From: Carex sylvatica
Lineage: Eukaryota > Streptophyta > Magnoliopsida > Poales > Cyperaceae
DNA length: 14,281 nucleotides
Assembly (NCBI GenBank): GCA_964058845.1
Contig: CAXKVR010000917.1
Location: forward strand, 1-14,281
Reading direction: 5' to 3'
Part shown: piece after piece, positions 1 through 7,575 of the stretch
Layout: the number at the start of each line of letters is the position of its first letter
Numbering within the stretch: position 1 is the stretch's first letter
Translations under genes and position numbers: made by a program
The notes under the pieces: model-generated
Told to the model about the DNA's origin: nothing
Databases searched by the model: none
Seen by the model: only the letters and a program-made list of their open reading frames with translations

Positions 1-157
1 AACTCGTTGTATCTCGAGTAACAACCGGCCTGTAAAATTTGTCAAGTTCCAGCTTTTTGCCTTTCTCGTTAAACTTCTCCTTAATTTTGTTAGGCCCTCT
101 TCCTCGTTTCTTAGCCGAGGCTATCTCACTACCACCATGACCACTGTCACCTTCCAT
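1..157 (-). CDS. N-terminal part of a CACTA (En/Spm-like) transposon protein, cut by window edge
   Basis: Read on the minus strand, an ATG at 157-155 opens a frame that stays open to the window edge (52 codons). It begins MEGDSGHGGSEIASAKKRGR and continues with a basic GRGPNKIKEK segment and an FNEKG segment. An in-frame TGA lies five codons before the ATG, so this is the first usable start. A basic R-G-R-G-P start followed by an 'F-(N/D)E-G' stretch is typical of the plant transposase-associated (Ptta/En/Spm) proteins of CACTA elements; this family assignment is from memory and rests on a short stretch. Context supports it: the ORF points away from an array of inverted subterminal motifs at 1076-1265, as expected for a gene transcribed from a CACTA 5' end. 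Integrity cannot be judged because most of the gene lies outside the window. It could instead be an unrelated basic nuclear protein. Confidence 0.5.
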   Translation of the reverse strand, partial: MEGDSGHGGSEIASAKKRGRGPNKIKEKFNEKGKKLELDKFYRPVVTRDTTS

Positions 158-323
158 ATATGTTATTTGTCAAAAACAATTAATTTTGAGACAAAACAAA
201 GTTATACCATACTACAATTAATTATAAGTAGAACAAAGTCAATTAGGACACGACACACAACATATCAAATTAGAGTTGGGATTGAAAAAATTACTCGAAA
301 TAGCAATGCAATAGAGAGGAGAT

Positions 324-567
324 AATCTAATCCATGCATAAAATTGAAATTAGAGCACAAAATTGATCTAATCCATGCATAATCTAATCCATGCATAAGC
401 TAAACTATGCACAATCTAGTCCATGCATAATCTAAACCATGCACAATCTAATCCATACATGATCTAATCCATGCATAAAATTGATCTAATTCATGCATAA
501 TCTACTCTTTTTTTAAAATTGAAATTAGAGCAAAAAATAACATGCTTGATTAATCTAATCCAAGCAT
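324..567. repeat. 16-bp tandem repeat array, consensus AATCTAATCCATGCAT
   Basis: Units start at 324, 365, 381, 397, 413, 429, 445, 461, 483 and 552. The seven from 365 to 476 are in exact 16-bp register with only a few substitutions each. Each unit ends in the palindrome ATGCAT or a one-base variant. A second motif, AAAATTGAAATTAGAGCA, occurs at 339-356 and 514-531 and flanks the in-register block. The array sits between the transposon-type ORF and the GC-rich leader, so it is probably in the element's 5' untranslated or intron region. Any protein-binding role is inference. Confidence 0.85.
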
Positions 568-611
568 AAAATTGATAATAATATCAATGTCATGGTAATC
601 GGTAACAATAT

Positions 612-767
612 GGTTCAAATATAATTCCAAGTTGTGAAGAAGCACAATAACTTGAAATTACTCAATTTACCCAATTTACTCAATTGAAATTACTCAATTT
701 ACTTAATTTACTCGATTTACTCAAATTGGTTCAAATATCATGCCAAGTAGTGAAGAAACACACTAAC
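612..767. repeat. 40-bp direct repeats bracketing an ACTCAATTT array
   Basis: GGTTCAAATATAATTCCAAG and its continuation at 612-651 recur at 728-767 with 35 of 40 bases identical. Between them, 655-727 is filled with about seven copies of an ACTCAATTT-like unit of about 10-12 bp. The layout looks like a duplicated module separated by slippage-expanded sequence, inside the CACTA end. Confidence 0.7.
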
Positions 768-805
768 CGTAGTGAAGAAGTAGAACAAAGTGAAGGGTTA
801 GTGCG

Positions 806-1015
806 AGCTCGACGGAGGAGCACTGACAGCGGCAATGGCGACAGCTAGGGTTAGCGGGCTCGACGGAAGAGAGGGAGAGAAAGCTCCACAGAGAAGAACC
901 GATCTACGGAGGAGAGTGAGAGAGTGTCTACGGAGAACCGATCTATGGAGGAGAGGAAGAGAATCCCAGCCGACGAAAATGGGTTGGAGTAATGGGAGAG
1001 AAAGAGAGTTCACGG
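806..1015. other. GC- and purine-rich leader of the CACTA element
   Basis: This stretch is far richer in G+C than its surroundings and carries many GGAGAGA-type purine runs on the plus strand. The subterminal core AACCGATCT appears twice, at 897-905 and 936-944, exactly 39 bp apart and embedded in similar flanks, so a short tandem duplication is present. Read on the minus strand it would be a pyrimidine-rich transcript leader upstream of the ORF at 157. The open frames here (plus 835-1038, minus 798-1013) overlap in opposite directions, are low in complexity, and I do not consider them genes. Confidence 0.5.
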
Positions 1016-1075
1016 GTTGTATTGAAATATTTGGCTAATTATAAAGAGGCGCGATTGATATTACTCAAAATGAAC

Positions 1076-1265
1076 CATCAAGATCGGTTGTAAAACTAAA
1101 ACCGATCCAGATAAGGGTATCAAGCTCGGTTATAACCTAATAACCGATCCATATTGTTATCTAGATCAGTTATTAATTTCCAACCGATCTTGATACTAAA
1201 CCGTATATATATTAATTTAGTACAATCTGGATCGGTTATTTAGTACAGAACCGATCCAGATAGTT
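1076..1265. repeat. CACTA subterminal inverted-motif array (AAGATCGGTT / AACCGATCC)
   Basis: Eight copies of a roughly 12-bp motif alternate in orientation and form four inverted pairs: 1079-1089 with 1099-1113, 1120-1132 with 1142-1154, 1161-1171 with 1181-1196, and 1226-1238 with 1249-1264. Loops are 9 to 12 bases. Such arrays are the binding sites for element-encoded proteins in known CACTA transposons; that role is from family knowledge and is not visible here. Conservation between copies is good although the outer terminus is eroded. Confidence 0.75.
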
Positions 1266-1288
1266 TAAAAAAAAATTTCTTATAAATT

Positions 1289-2124
1289 TTTATTAATTTT
1301 ATTGGTTTGAAAATATAAAAATTAAATAAATATCTTATTTTTAAAAACTTATTTGATGTTACAGATTTTTTTATTAATTTGTAAGATAAAATATTAACTT
1401 TTTATATTCTAACCCATTGTCAGTTGGTTGAACCCCTTCTATAGTCTGAAAATTTATGCTTTAAGGTACTCTAAACTATGATATTTTATTTATAAATTGA
1501 TGTATGAATTTCTTTGATTAAGATAGATAATTAGATTGATTTAATTAGAATAAATTGTTGTTCTTAGATTCGAGAAATTTATGATTAGTATTTTGTTATT
1601 TTTAAATCTGAAAATTTAAAGTTATTAGTAAATATTTTTATTTTAATCTAAAAATTTCATTTGTAGAACCCTCGGATTAAATTTTCAGAAACTTGATTAA
1701 TATCATGAATATCAATTCTTCTATTTTTATTTTAAATGATTAGTTTATTCATTATATAAATTATGCATTATATCTGTGTTATATTTATAGTATTTATTTT
1801 ACATCTCTTGTATGTATTTGTTATATACTTTAAGCACATATTCTAAATAAAATAATAAGTTAAACAAATTATTCCCAAATAATTTATCAAGTACCGTAAT
1901 ATGTTAATACATGTATATATCATTTAATTGCAAAATTTATGAAACTTTATATGTTCAGTGAGGATAATTATTTTCATTGTTAGAGTTTAATTGTATTATT
2001 ATTTTATTAAATGATAAGTTTTTCACCAATAACCATAAAACTATTTTTATTACAAAGAAGTATATTTTCGAACCTTATCAATACTTTAATCCCATTTCTC
2101 ATGACAAACAAAATCCATTATAAT
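1289..2124. other. AT-rich intergenic stretch, no gene seen
   Basis: Very AT-rich DNA with frequent stops in all frames. I see no coding frame, RNA gene or clear repeat. It may hold unrecognised old transposon sequence between the CACTA end and the LTR. Confidence 0.5.
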
Positions 2125-2713
2125 TGTCAGACCACAAGTGACAAATATATTTCTCTTAAATCTTAAGAAGTGTATACACTCTATTATATTTCTGGTCATA
2201 TGGTAACAAATCTATTTGGTATATATCTTAAATGACATTCAGATGGTCTATTTAATTAACAACAGGTAAATGGAAACATATATGAATATTAATTTAGAAA
2301 CCTTGTTATGTGGTCTAGGTCTGAATTACGAAGTAAGAAATGACATAGAGGCATGAGTGAACTACACCATGACAACAGGTACAGATTTTCTGGACATTGT
2401 CAAATTGTACTTACTGTTTTGTATGCATGTTATTTATTTAATTGTTTGAAATTATGCATGTTGAATCGAATGATCCCTTTGGCTAGTTTAGAATTATAAT
2501 AGGATTATTTCATATCGATCATGAGACTTGTAAGTAGAGTGCGTTGAGCATGATATCGTGTAGTGTTAAATGACGAACGTAAAAGGTAACATATATGTTA
2601 AAGAAAAGGGGCCAACATGTGTTGAATGCATGTTGGAATGTATACATTGGGTCTGGATTCGACTAGACCCCTCGTCAACGTGGCGTTGGTTGGATTTTTC
2701 GTCACGAGTCAAG

Positions 2714-2866
2714 ATCTAGCGTAGGGTGGATTTCCCGTCTAGTGAGACAGCCAATATCTAGCGTAGGGTGGATTCTCCGTCTAGTGAGAAGTCTTCTGTT
2801 GTTGCATGGATTTCCCAGCGGATTGGCGGTCTTCTAGTGTTGGATGAATTTCCCACTGGATTGGCA
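2714..2866. repeat. Imperfect tandem repeats inside the LTR
   Basis: A 34-base unit starting ATCTAGCGTAGGGTGGATTT occurs at 2714-2747 and 2756-2789 (32 of 34 identical, 42-bp period). It is followed by two related, more diverged units carrying 'GGAT..ATTTCCCA..GGATTGGC' at 2807-2827 and 2843-2866. Internal repeats of this kind are common in the U3 part of gypsy LTRs. Confidence 0.8.
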
Positions 2867-3344
2867 AATAAATGGATTAACAAAAAACTTGAAAGATAAT
2901 TAATGAAGTGTGTATGTGTGTTTTAAATATTGCATAGCATGTGAGGATATAATATTTATATTATATTTATATTAATAAGTAAATTTGACAAACTCCGGGA
3001 CTGGAACTAAATCCCGTACTGAGAGACTGCTCGATCTCTTACCCGTTTCACTTTTATGTGGGTTCCAGAAAATGATGAAGTCGACGAGGAGCACAAATAA
3101 AAGGGATGCGGATCAGGAAGTCAACGAGCAGACGGCTCAAGTATCTTTTTAATTTCTTTAGTTAAACTTTAATTCTCTCTTTAGAAGTGGATACATTGAC
3201 TAACATGGCAATTATCGGTTACTGGCTATGTTTGTCTTGATCTCATGTTGAATGTATGTAATGTACTTGAACTGTTTGTAGTATTAGAAGACTTTGTTGA
3301 ATTTTAAGATGTTGCATGAGTGTACACGCCTTACGTATAAATAC

Positions 3345-3390
3345 GTGACGGATTGTCTCGGGGTGTGACGGATTGTCTCGGGGTGTGACA
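3345..3390 (+). repeat. Exact 20-bp tandem duplication at the LTR 3' end
   Basis: GTGACGGATTGTCTCGGGGT is present at 3345-3364 and again, unchanged, at 3365-3384, followed by GTGACA, so the terminal motif is effectively present three times. Perfect identity suggests a recent slippage event relative to the age of the surrounding LTR. Confidence 0.9.
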
Positions 3391-3410
3391 TCTTATGAGT
3401 GATGCGTCTA

Positions 3411-3566
3411 CATGTGAAAATTTTAAACATTAGGATTAATTTAGTATAAAGTCAAGCGATCAAAAAATGTTCAAAAAATGAATGCACTAAATTAATTTAT
3501 TAACTTTCTAATTTTGACCGATTTATTTTATACTAAATTAATTCGAATGTTTAAAATTTTCACATA
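3411..3566. mobile_element. Foldback MITE of about 156 bp, possible TA target site
   Basis: The left arm from 3411 (CATGTGAAAATTTTAAACAT) is the inverse of the right arm ending at 3566. About 40 bases pair with only a few mismatches, and weaker pairing extends about 15 further. A TA dinucleotide lies directly outside each end (3409-3410 and 3567-3568), which would fit a Tc1/mariner-type target site, but two bases are weak evidence. It begins 20 bp after the LTR end. No coding capacity. Confidence 0.65.
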
Positions 3567-4158
3567 TAGGCAGGTTCCAACAGTTGAAATTCGTCATTTA
3601 AAACTGATTTGATGAATTTTGGAGTTAAGCTCACCAAACTATTTGGTGAACTTAAAAGCACCCTAGTTCTACTCTACTAATTAATTCTCTAAAAAATCCA
3701 CACATTAATCAGTATTTATAGACGAATGTAAAAACAATCAAGAATCATTATTATTGGTCCCCTAGTCCCCTAAATGCATCCTTTAAAGCCTCTGGCATTT
3801 CAATTCACGAACTTCATTAAAAGCGGGACCCAACAGTCGCTACTCAATTCTTGTTGCCCGAGCGCCTACCTGCGTTGCCCACAACCTTTCTTCTCCAATT
3901 AACAGTTTGACCAAGTAAAAATAGCTGATTTCGCCTCCAAATCCATCTGATCTCTTTTTAACAGCATAATTTCCTCCATTTTCCCATGAGAATTGATTCA
4001 AATCGTGAGAATCAATCCAATTTGAAGAAAAATTCGGTCAATTTTGGTCGGATTCCATCGATTATGTCGATTTTCACAGCAAAACTCGTTCATCGCGTAA
4101 CTCGGTAAAAAATCGAATCGCCTGGTCTGACTCGGCTGATTTTGCCTTCTATGTTTTA
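3567..4158. other. Intergenic stretch with small hairpins, no gene seen
   Basis: From about 3770 to 4140 the base composition is more balanced than elsewhere between genes, but no frame stays open beyond a few dozen codons and no protein family is recognisable. Two perfect 8-bp hairpins are present: TCACCAAA/TTTGGTGA at 3631-3649 with a three-base loop, and ATTGATTC/GAATCAAT at 3992-4016. The balanced stretch could be a decayed exon or old repeat. Confidence 0.4.
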
Positions 4159-4187
4159 AACTCAAAAGTTAGTTAATGCAGAGGATA
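4159..4187. repeat. Fragment matching the terminal region of the MITE at 10073-10351
   Basis: AACTCAAAAG at 4159-4168 followed by GTTAATGCAGAGGATA at 4172-4187 matches the right arm of the 10-kb MITE, where the same two strings occur at 10272-10281 and 10295-10310. The 16-base string is identical; the spacer is shorter here. It is probably a decayed or partial relative of that MITE family, lying downstream of the glycosyltransferase. Confidence 0.55.
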
Positions 4188-4682
4188 TAAATTCTTAATT
4201 TTGATAGTTAATGAGTTAATTATAGAAAGGTAGTTAGATGGGGGATAAATGGTGATGGGAGATGGAGGATACAAATCTTTATTCTACTTTTAATTATAAT
4301 TTTTATATTTGTATTTTGCATACTGTTACAAATTGGGATTAGCTTCAGAGCCATATATATGGTTTATTTTCATCATCGGCTAATTAAAGAAAAAATATGA
4401 GTCATCTTTTTTTAATATAAAGAAGCTCAATCACATTTTTCTTTTTTAGAAAGTTACCGTTAATTAGTGTATAAAGAGAGTTTGTATATTACTTATACTT
4501 TAAGAACTTGAATAAGAAATTAAGTTCATTATTTTTCTATCTGTCTCGTATTTTTAGCAGAAACAATTAATTAATCATTAAAAAGATCTTATCAGCACAG
4601 TATGAAATCAATATATGGAGCTGCATATCGTTACATAATTGATACAATAACAAGGTTATATATATATAAGATAGGCTCAAAT
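4188..4682. other. 3' flank of the glycosyltransferase gene
   Basis: AT-rich sequence downstream (minus-strand sense) of the gene's stop codon. A (TA)n run at 4657-4669 lies just after the stop. I see no exact AATAAA in the sense strand within the first 150 bases, so the poly(A) signal is probably a degenerate plant-type one. No other gene is visible. Confidence 0.4.
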
Positions 4683-6152
4683 CTACACTGTATTTCTCCT
4701 AGCTAATAACTCCTCTATCAAATTGTCAAGATCAGCATAAGACGATCCTCCCTCTTGCAGTGCTGCTTTTGCTATCTCTTTTAGTTCTTTGGCTCGTTTC
4801 CTCATCGCCTCGCCTTCGACCCCTTCACCAAGGACCCTTTCAATCACACACTTTATCGTTTCTGCTTCGATCAATTGCCGGTTTTCAACAAATGGACCCT
4901 CCTTTATCCCAATCGCCACTCCTATATTCAGCATCTCCACAATCAGCTTTTCATTGAAGAATTGATCACCACTCATTGGCCAGGTTATCATTGGTACACC
5001 GGCACTGATTGCTTCAATTGTCGAGTTCCATCCACAGTGTGTCAGAAAACCCCCGAGGGCGGGATGATTTAGTACAAGTAGCTGGGGAGCCCATCCTCTG
5101 ATAATCAAACTCCTTTTTCCTTTATGCATTCTTTGCTCAAATCCTTCCAGCCAATCGTCGTATCCCTCTAGGTTTGAACTGTTAACAACCCAAATGAAGT
5201 CCCGATCTGATTCCTCGAGTGCAATTGCAATATTCATTAATTGCTCTAGAGAGGTATTTAAGTTTGTTATTGAACCGAAACAGATGTACACCACGGAACC
5301 AGGATGCTTGCTATCAAGCCACTGCAAAAGTTCCTTGGTTCCTATGGATGGGTTCCCTCCTCTACTAGATTTCTCAATATATTCATCGTTGCACAGCACA
5401 ACCGGTCCAATCAGCCACGCCTTTCGGCTGACCACCTCACGCCAGTGTACCACGTAATCAGCTTCCAGTTCTAGAAAGCTGTTAACAATCTCACCATAGC
5501 TTCTGGTATCCATTTTGCTGATGTGCTTGAACATAGAGAGCATCTCTTTGTTCATCGTAGGAGACATAAACTGAGCTCGGTGCATCTCCAACTGGTGCGG
5601 CAAGCCCGGTAGAACAAACTTGTCTGTGTCAACAGGGAGGGACTCTATAATTTGTTCAAGTTTCTCTTGTGCAGAACGTGCCAGTAACCCCGTACCATTG
5701 AAAACCAGTCGAGGTATACCGGTTCTTGCTGACACATCAGCAGACCAAGGGAAGAAGGTGGCCGAGACAAACGCATCAGGATTTACCTCCTTGAGCACTT
5801 GCTCAAATGGTTTCTCTAGCAGTAAGCAGGTTTGAAAAAACTTCTGACGCATTTGGTGGTTTCTGGTAAATGAGGCATTTTCTAGCCCTTCTGGTAGGCC
5901 CACCTCAGCAGAGGGGAAAGAGAGAAAAGAAACCGAGATCGGCACGATATGAGGCTCATTTTTACTTTTGATGATCTTGTTAGTCTGGTCAATTGTCGGC
6001 TCGATGTAGGTGACATTGGCAGGGGTGGTAAGGAAGGTGCACTTGACGCCACGTAAAGCGAAAAATCTCGCCACATCAACCATTGGTAAGAGGTGGCCAT
6101 GGGCAAGGAAAGGGAAAAAGAGCATGTGAAGTGGGGAAGATTGAGTTGCCAT
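4683..6152 (-). CDS. Family-1 UDP-glycosyltransferase, UGT73-like (group D), intact and intronless
   Basis: A 489-residue cytosolic enzyme of the plant GT1 family, which moves sugar from a UDP-sugar to small acceptors such as flavonoids, triterpenes or steroidal sapogenins. The PSPG box spans residues 354-397, exactly 44 long: WAPQ at 354-357, HCGWNS at 372-377, and DQ at 396-397. Trp at box position 22 and Gln at position 44 point to UDP-glucose. The N-terminal PFLAHGHLLP (residues 14-23) carries catalytic His20. Group D features are SAEVGLPEG (81-89) and FFPW (133-136). Length is normal for the family and there is no signal peptide or membrane segment. The start is chosen because GCCATGGC is a good plant context and an in-frame TAA lies upstream. 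Odd point: the family's VADMFFPW reads VSATFFPW here, so the Asp that partners His20 is Ala131 (codon GCC at 5762-5760). Asn152 also replaces the His usual in LVFHGTS. The acceptor cannot be deduced. Confidence 0.95.
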   Translation of the reverse strand: MATQSSPLHMLFFPFLAHGHLLPMVDVARFFALRGVKCTFLTTPANVTYIEPTIDQTNKIIKSKNEPHIVPISVSFLSFPSAEVGLPEGLENASFTRNHQMRQKFFQTCLLLEKPFEQVLKEVNPDAFVSATFFPWSADVSARTGIPRLVFNGTGLLARSAQEKLEQIIESLPVDTDKFVLPGLPHQLEMHRAQFMSPTMNKEMLSMFKHISKMDTRSYGEIVNSFLELEADYVVHWREVVSRKAWLIGPVVLCNDEYIEKSSRGGNPSIGTKELLQWLDSKHPGSVVYICFGSITNLNTSLEQLMNIAIALEESDRDFIWVVNSSNLEGYDDWLEGFEQRMHKGKRSLIIRGWAPQLLVLNHPALGGFLTHCGWNSTIEAISAGVPMITWPMSGDQFFNEKLIVEMLNIGVAIGIKEGPFVENRQLIEAETIKCVIERVLGEGVEGEAMRKRAKELKEIAKAALQEGGSSYADLDNLIEELLARRNTV

Positions 6153-6206
6153 GGCAATATTGAGGGGTTTAGTTAGATAATTTCCAACTAATTATAGAAG
6201 GAAGAT

Positions 6207-6224
6207 TATAATATATATGGTCAA
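6207..6224 (-). promoter_or_regulatory. Probable TATA box and W-box-like site of the glycosyltransferase gene
   Basis: On the minus strand CCATATATATTATA occupies 6220-6207, about 55-68 bases before the ATG. Initiation about 30 bases downstream would leave a 5' leader of roughly 25-30 bases. TTGACC, a WRKY W-box type sequence, lies immediately upstream at 6224-6219. Both are motif matches only, and short motifs like these occur by chance in AT-rich DNA. Confidence 0.4.
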
Positions 6225-6255
6225 TAAGAAAGGAAATTTAAATAAAGTGACAAGA

Positions 6256-6400
6256 GAAATTTCGGGTAAATATTTTAACAGAGTAGTTTTGCTTTATGCA
6301 GCGCACAAACATGTGCATCCCTATTTTGATTCTATAGTCAGTGGCTCAGTGCGCTGCATGGAGCCAAATCTACTCTGTTAAAATCATTACCCGAAATTTC
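6256..6400. mobile_element. 145-bp foldback (MITE-like) element upstream of the glycosyltransferase gene
   Basis: The left arm 6256-6306 starts GAAATTTCGGGTAA and ends GCAGCGCAC. The right arm 6349-6400 is its inverse. About 46 of 52 positions pair with one single-base gap, around a 42-base centre. The arms are GC-mixed rather than simple AT sequence, so the pairing is not chance. It starts 36 bases upstream of the probable TATA box. I find no convincing target-site duplication; only AGA lies on both sides. Alternatives are a young inverted duplication or a hairpin RNA precursor. No coding capacity. Confidence 0.75.
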
Positions 6401-7029
6401 AGAGATTAGGTGTGTACCATTTTTGGTCCCCCCACTGGACATGAAGTTTAAATTGCTTATAGGAGAATAAATAATTGTGCATGTCACTATTATGCATTTT
6501 AAAGGAATTGAGAGGTGAGACAAGTTTTGTAAATTGCATATAGTTGTCGGACGGATATGGTACTGCTAAGTAATTAATTAAAAATAATCAGTCATATTTG
6601 AGAATAATTTGCTGATTTGTCAAGAAAATTTATAACGGTTTGATCACCACCAATGACTAATCGGTCAGTTAATCTATTTATTACAACACTGAGTGAAACA
6701 TCACTGCATCGTTAGTTTTAAATAGGATTGCAGCAGTACAAGTTGAGCAATTACATAGCAAGAAACCTAATTTAATTAGTGATCTACAAGTTCGCAATTT
6801 TGTAATTGCATAACCAACAATTTTAAATAAAATCAAATCGAACTATCCAGTTTTTTTTAATTAAACAGAGTACATCAACCAAAATTTAGTTTCACTATTA
6901 TATATGCAGTACGTTATATTACATAAAGGTTGTTGAAATTTGCCTAATCGAAATAAAAGTTGGTATTGAAAGTTGTTAATCAAACTAAAATATATATTGA
7001 CAGCTGTCAACAGCGATCAAAATGTAAAT
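6401..7029. other. Upstream region of the glycosyltransferase gene, no further gene seen
   Basis: AT-rich sequence, presumably distal promoter. Frames here are short and without recognisable protein features. No strong repeat structure was seen. Confidence 0.4.
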
Positions 7030-7060
7030 AAATACGATAATTTAAAAAAGTTGGTGGTCC

Positions 7061-7575
7061 TTGAGAAAGCACTATCAGAAATTATAGTGCTTTAAATTAT
7101 GAGGCTTGACCCCTGAGAAAGCACTGTAAAGAAATTATGAGACTTGACCTTTAGAAGTTATGAGTTTTTAAATTACTATAACTACAAAAAAAAAAAAAAA
7201 ACAGTTGGTAGTCTGAGACCGAGAGACCTGACCCTTGAGAAAGGAGATTTTTTATTCATAGTAATTATAAATAGAGTAACTCGTTTTTAATTAATATAAT
7301 AAAATTGTTAACACGGATTACGATTCATATTTTATGGATATGAGGTAATGTCCACGATCCATTTAAAAAAAAAAAAACTTAGACTAAAGTTTTAAACCGT
7401 TTTACAAAAAAAAAAAAAAGAATCATAGGCACTGCCTGCCTCAGATTCATAAAATGTGGATCATGATTCATGATGACAATCTTACGATATTGGTTGAAAA
7501 CGATGGACTATCTGTTTCATATATCTCTTTTTCATAATCACTATAAAGAAATTATGAGGCTAATCAAATTTTGGG
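7061..7575. repeat. Dispersed repeat unit GAGAAAGCACTRTAAAGAAATTATGAG
   Basis: Related copies lie at 7062-7112 (first half also forms a perfect 10-bp hairpin AAAGCACTAT/ATAGTGCTTT at 7066-7093), at 7114-7148, and in part at 7540-7562 (CACTATAAAGAAATTATGAG). A degenerate CTTGAGAAAGGAG copy is at 7234-7246. 'GTTGGTGGTC' at 7030 and 'GTTGGTAGTC' at 7204 suggest that a longer unit was duplicated. An uninterrupted A run (about 7186-7201) separates the blocks. Not assignable to a known family. Confidence 0.55.
7323..7466. repeat. Eroded inverted repeat with A-runs
   Basis: ATTCATATTTTATGGATATGAGG at about 7331-7353 pairs imperfectly (about 20 of 26) with CTCAGATTCATAAAATGTGGAT at about 7440-7461. 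The loop contains two runs of 13 or more A. Possibly the ends of a very old MITE. Confidence 0.35.

Larger units (their letters stand above)
1..1288 (-). mobile_element. Terminal part of a CACTA (En/Spm-like) DNA transposon, 5' end to the right
   Basis: Four things line up as in a plant CACTA element read leftward. Eight alternating-orientation subterminal motifs lie at 1076-1265. A GC- and purine-rich leader spans about 806-1015. Short tandem arrays lie at 324-567 and 655-727. The start of a basic transposon-type ORF sits at 157. The terminus itself is weak: AATTTCTTATAAAT at about 1274-1288 matches only 8 of 12 bases of the usual TTTCTTGTAGTG end, so the right boundary is approximate and the element is probably old. 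No 3-bp target duplication can be checked because the other end is outside the window. Small ORFs on both strands between 798 and 1038 lie in the leader and look accidental. Confidence 0.6.
2125..3390 (+). mobile_element. Ty3-gypsy-style LTR sequence (solo LTR or LTR remnant), 5' boundary uncertain
   Basis: The right end reads CTCGGGGTGTGACA at 3377-3390, the usual 3' terminus of plant Ty3-gypsy (Tekay/Del-type) LTRs. Upstream is LTR-like material: no long ORF, repeated 'TGGATTTCCC...' units (2708-2866), a transcription-termination-like region, and a TATA-like CGTATAAATACG at 3334-3345. I place the left end at TGTCAGACCAC (2125) only because it begins with TG and resembles the complement of the right end. 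The five bases before it (ATAAT) do not match TCTTA after 3390, so no target duplication supports this start. No primer-binding site, polypurine tract or pol sequence is seen on either side, which favours a solo or truncated LTR. Confidence 0.5.

Noticed and set aside
137..325. Plus-strand 62-codon frame
   Set aside because: It overlaps the antisense transposon-type ORF start and AT-rich sequence, with no recognisable domain.
324..567. Regular 16-bp array considered as a CRISPR-like array
   Set aside because: Units are contiguous with no unique spacers and lie in a plant transposon; it is an ordinary tandem repeat.
798..1038. Opposed small ORFs in the GC-rich leader (minus 798-1013, plus 835-1038)
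   Set aside because: Low-complexity Arg/Glu- or Leu/Ser-rich products from a purine-rich repeat region; both strands being open there is a composition effect.
3876..3990. Short minus-strand frame starting MEEIMLLKRDQM in the balanced-composition segment
   Set aside because: Only 26 codons before a stop, no family resemblance and no visible splice-supported continuation.
4760..5835. Plus-strand open frames (e.g. 4760-4957, 4875-5072, 5194-5457, 5620-5835) across the glycosyltransferase gene
   Set aside because: They are antisense shadows of a strongly conserved minus-strand gene and show no protein family features.
5882..6157. Minus-strand 91-codon frame overlapping the start of the glycosyltransferase gene
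   Set aside because: It is an alternative frame of the same strand over the UGT N-terminus, which has clear family motifs; this frame has none.
6338..6523. Minus-strand 61-codon frame upstream of the glycosyltransferase gene
   Set aside because: Half of it is the right arm of the foldback element; no coding features.
7186..7201. A-run considered as the tail of a processed retrocopy
   Set aside because: No coding or SINE-like sequence precedes it and several other A-runs occur nearby (7366-7378, 7407-7419); slippage is enough.
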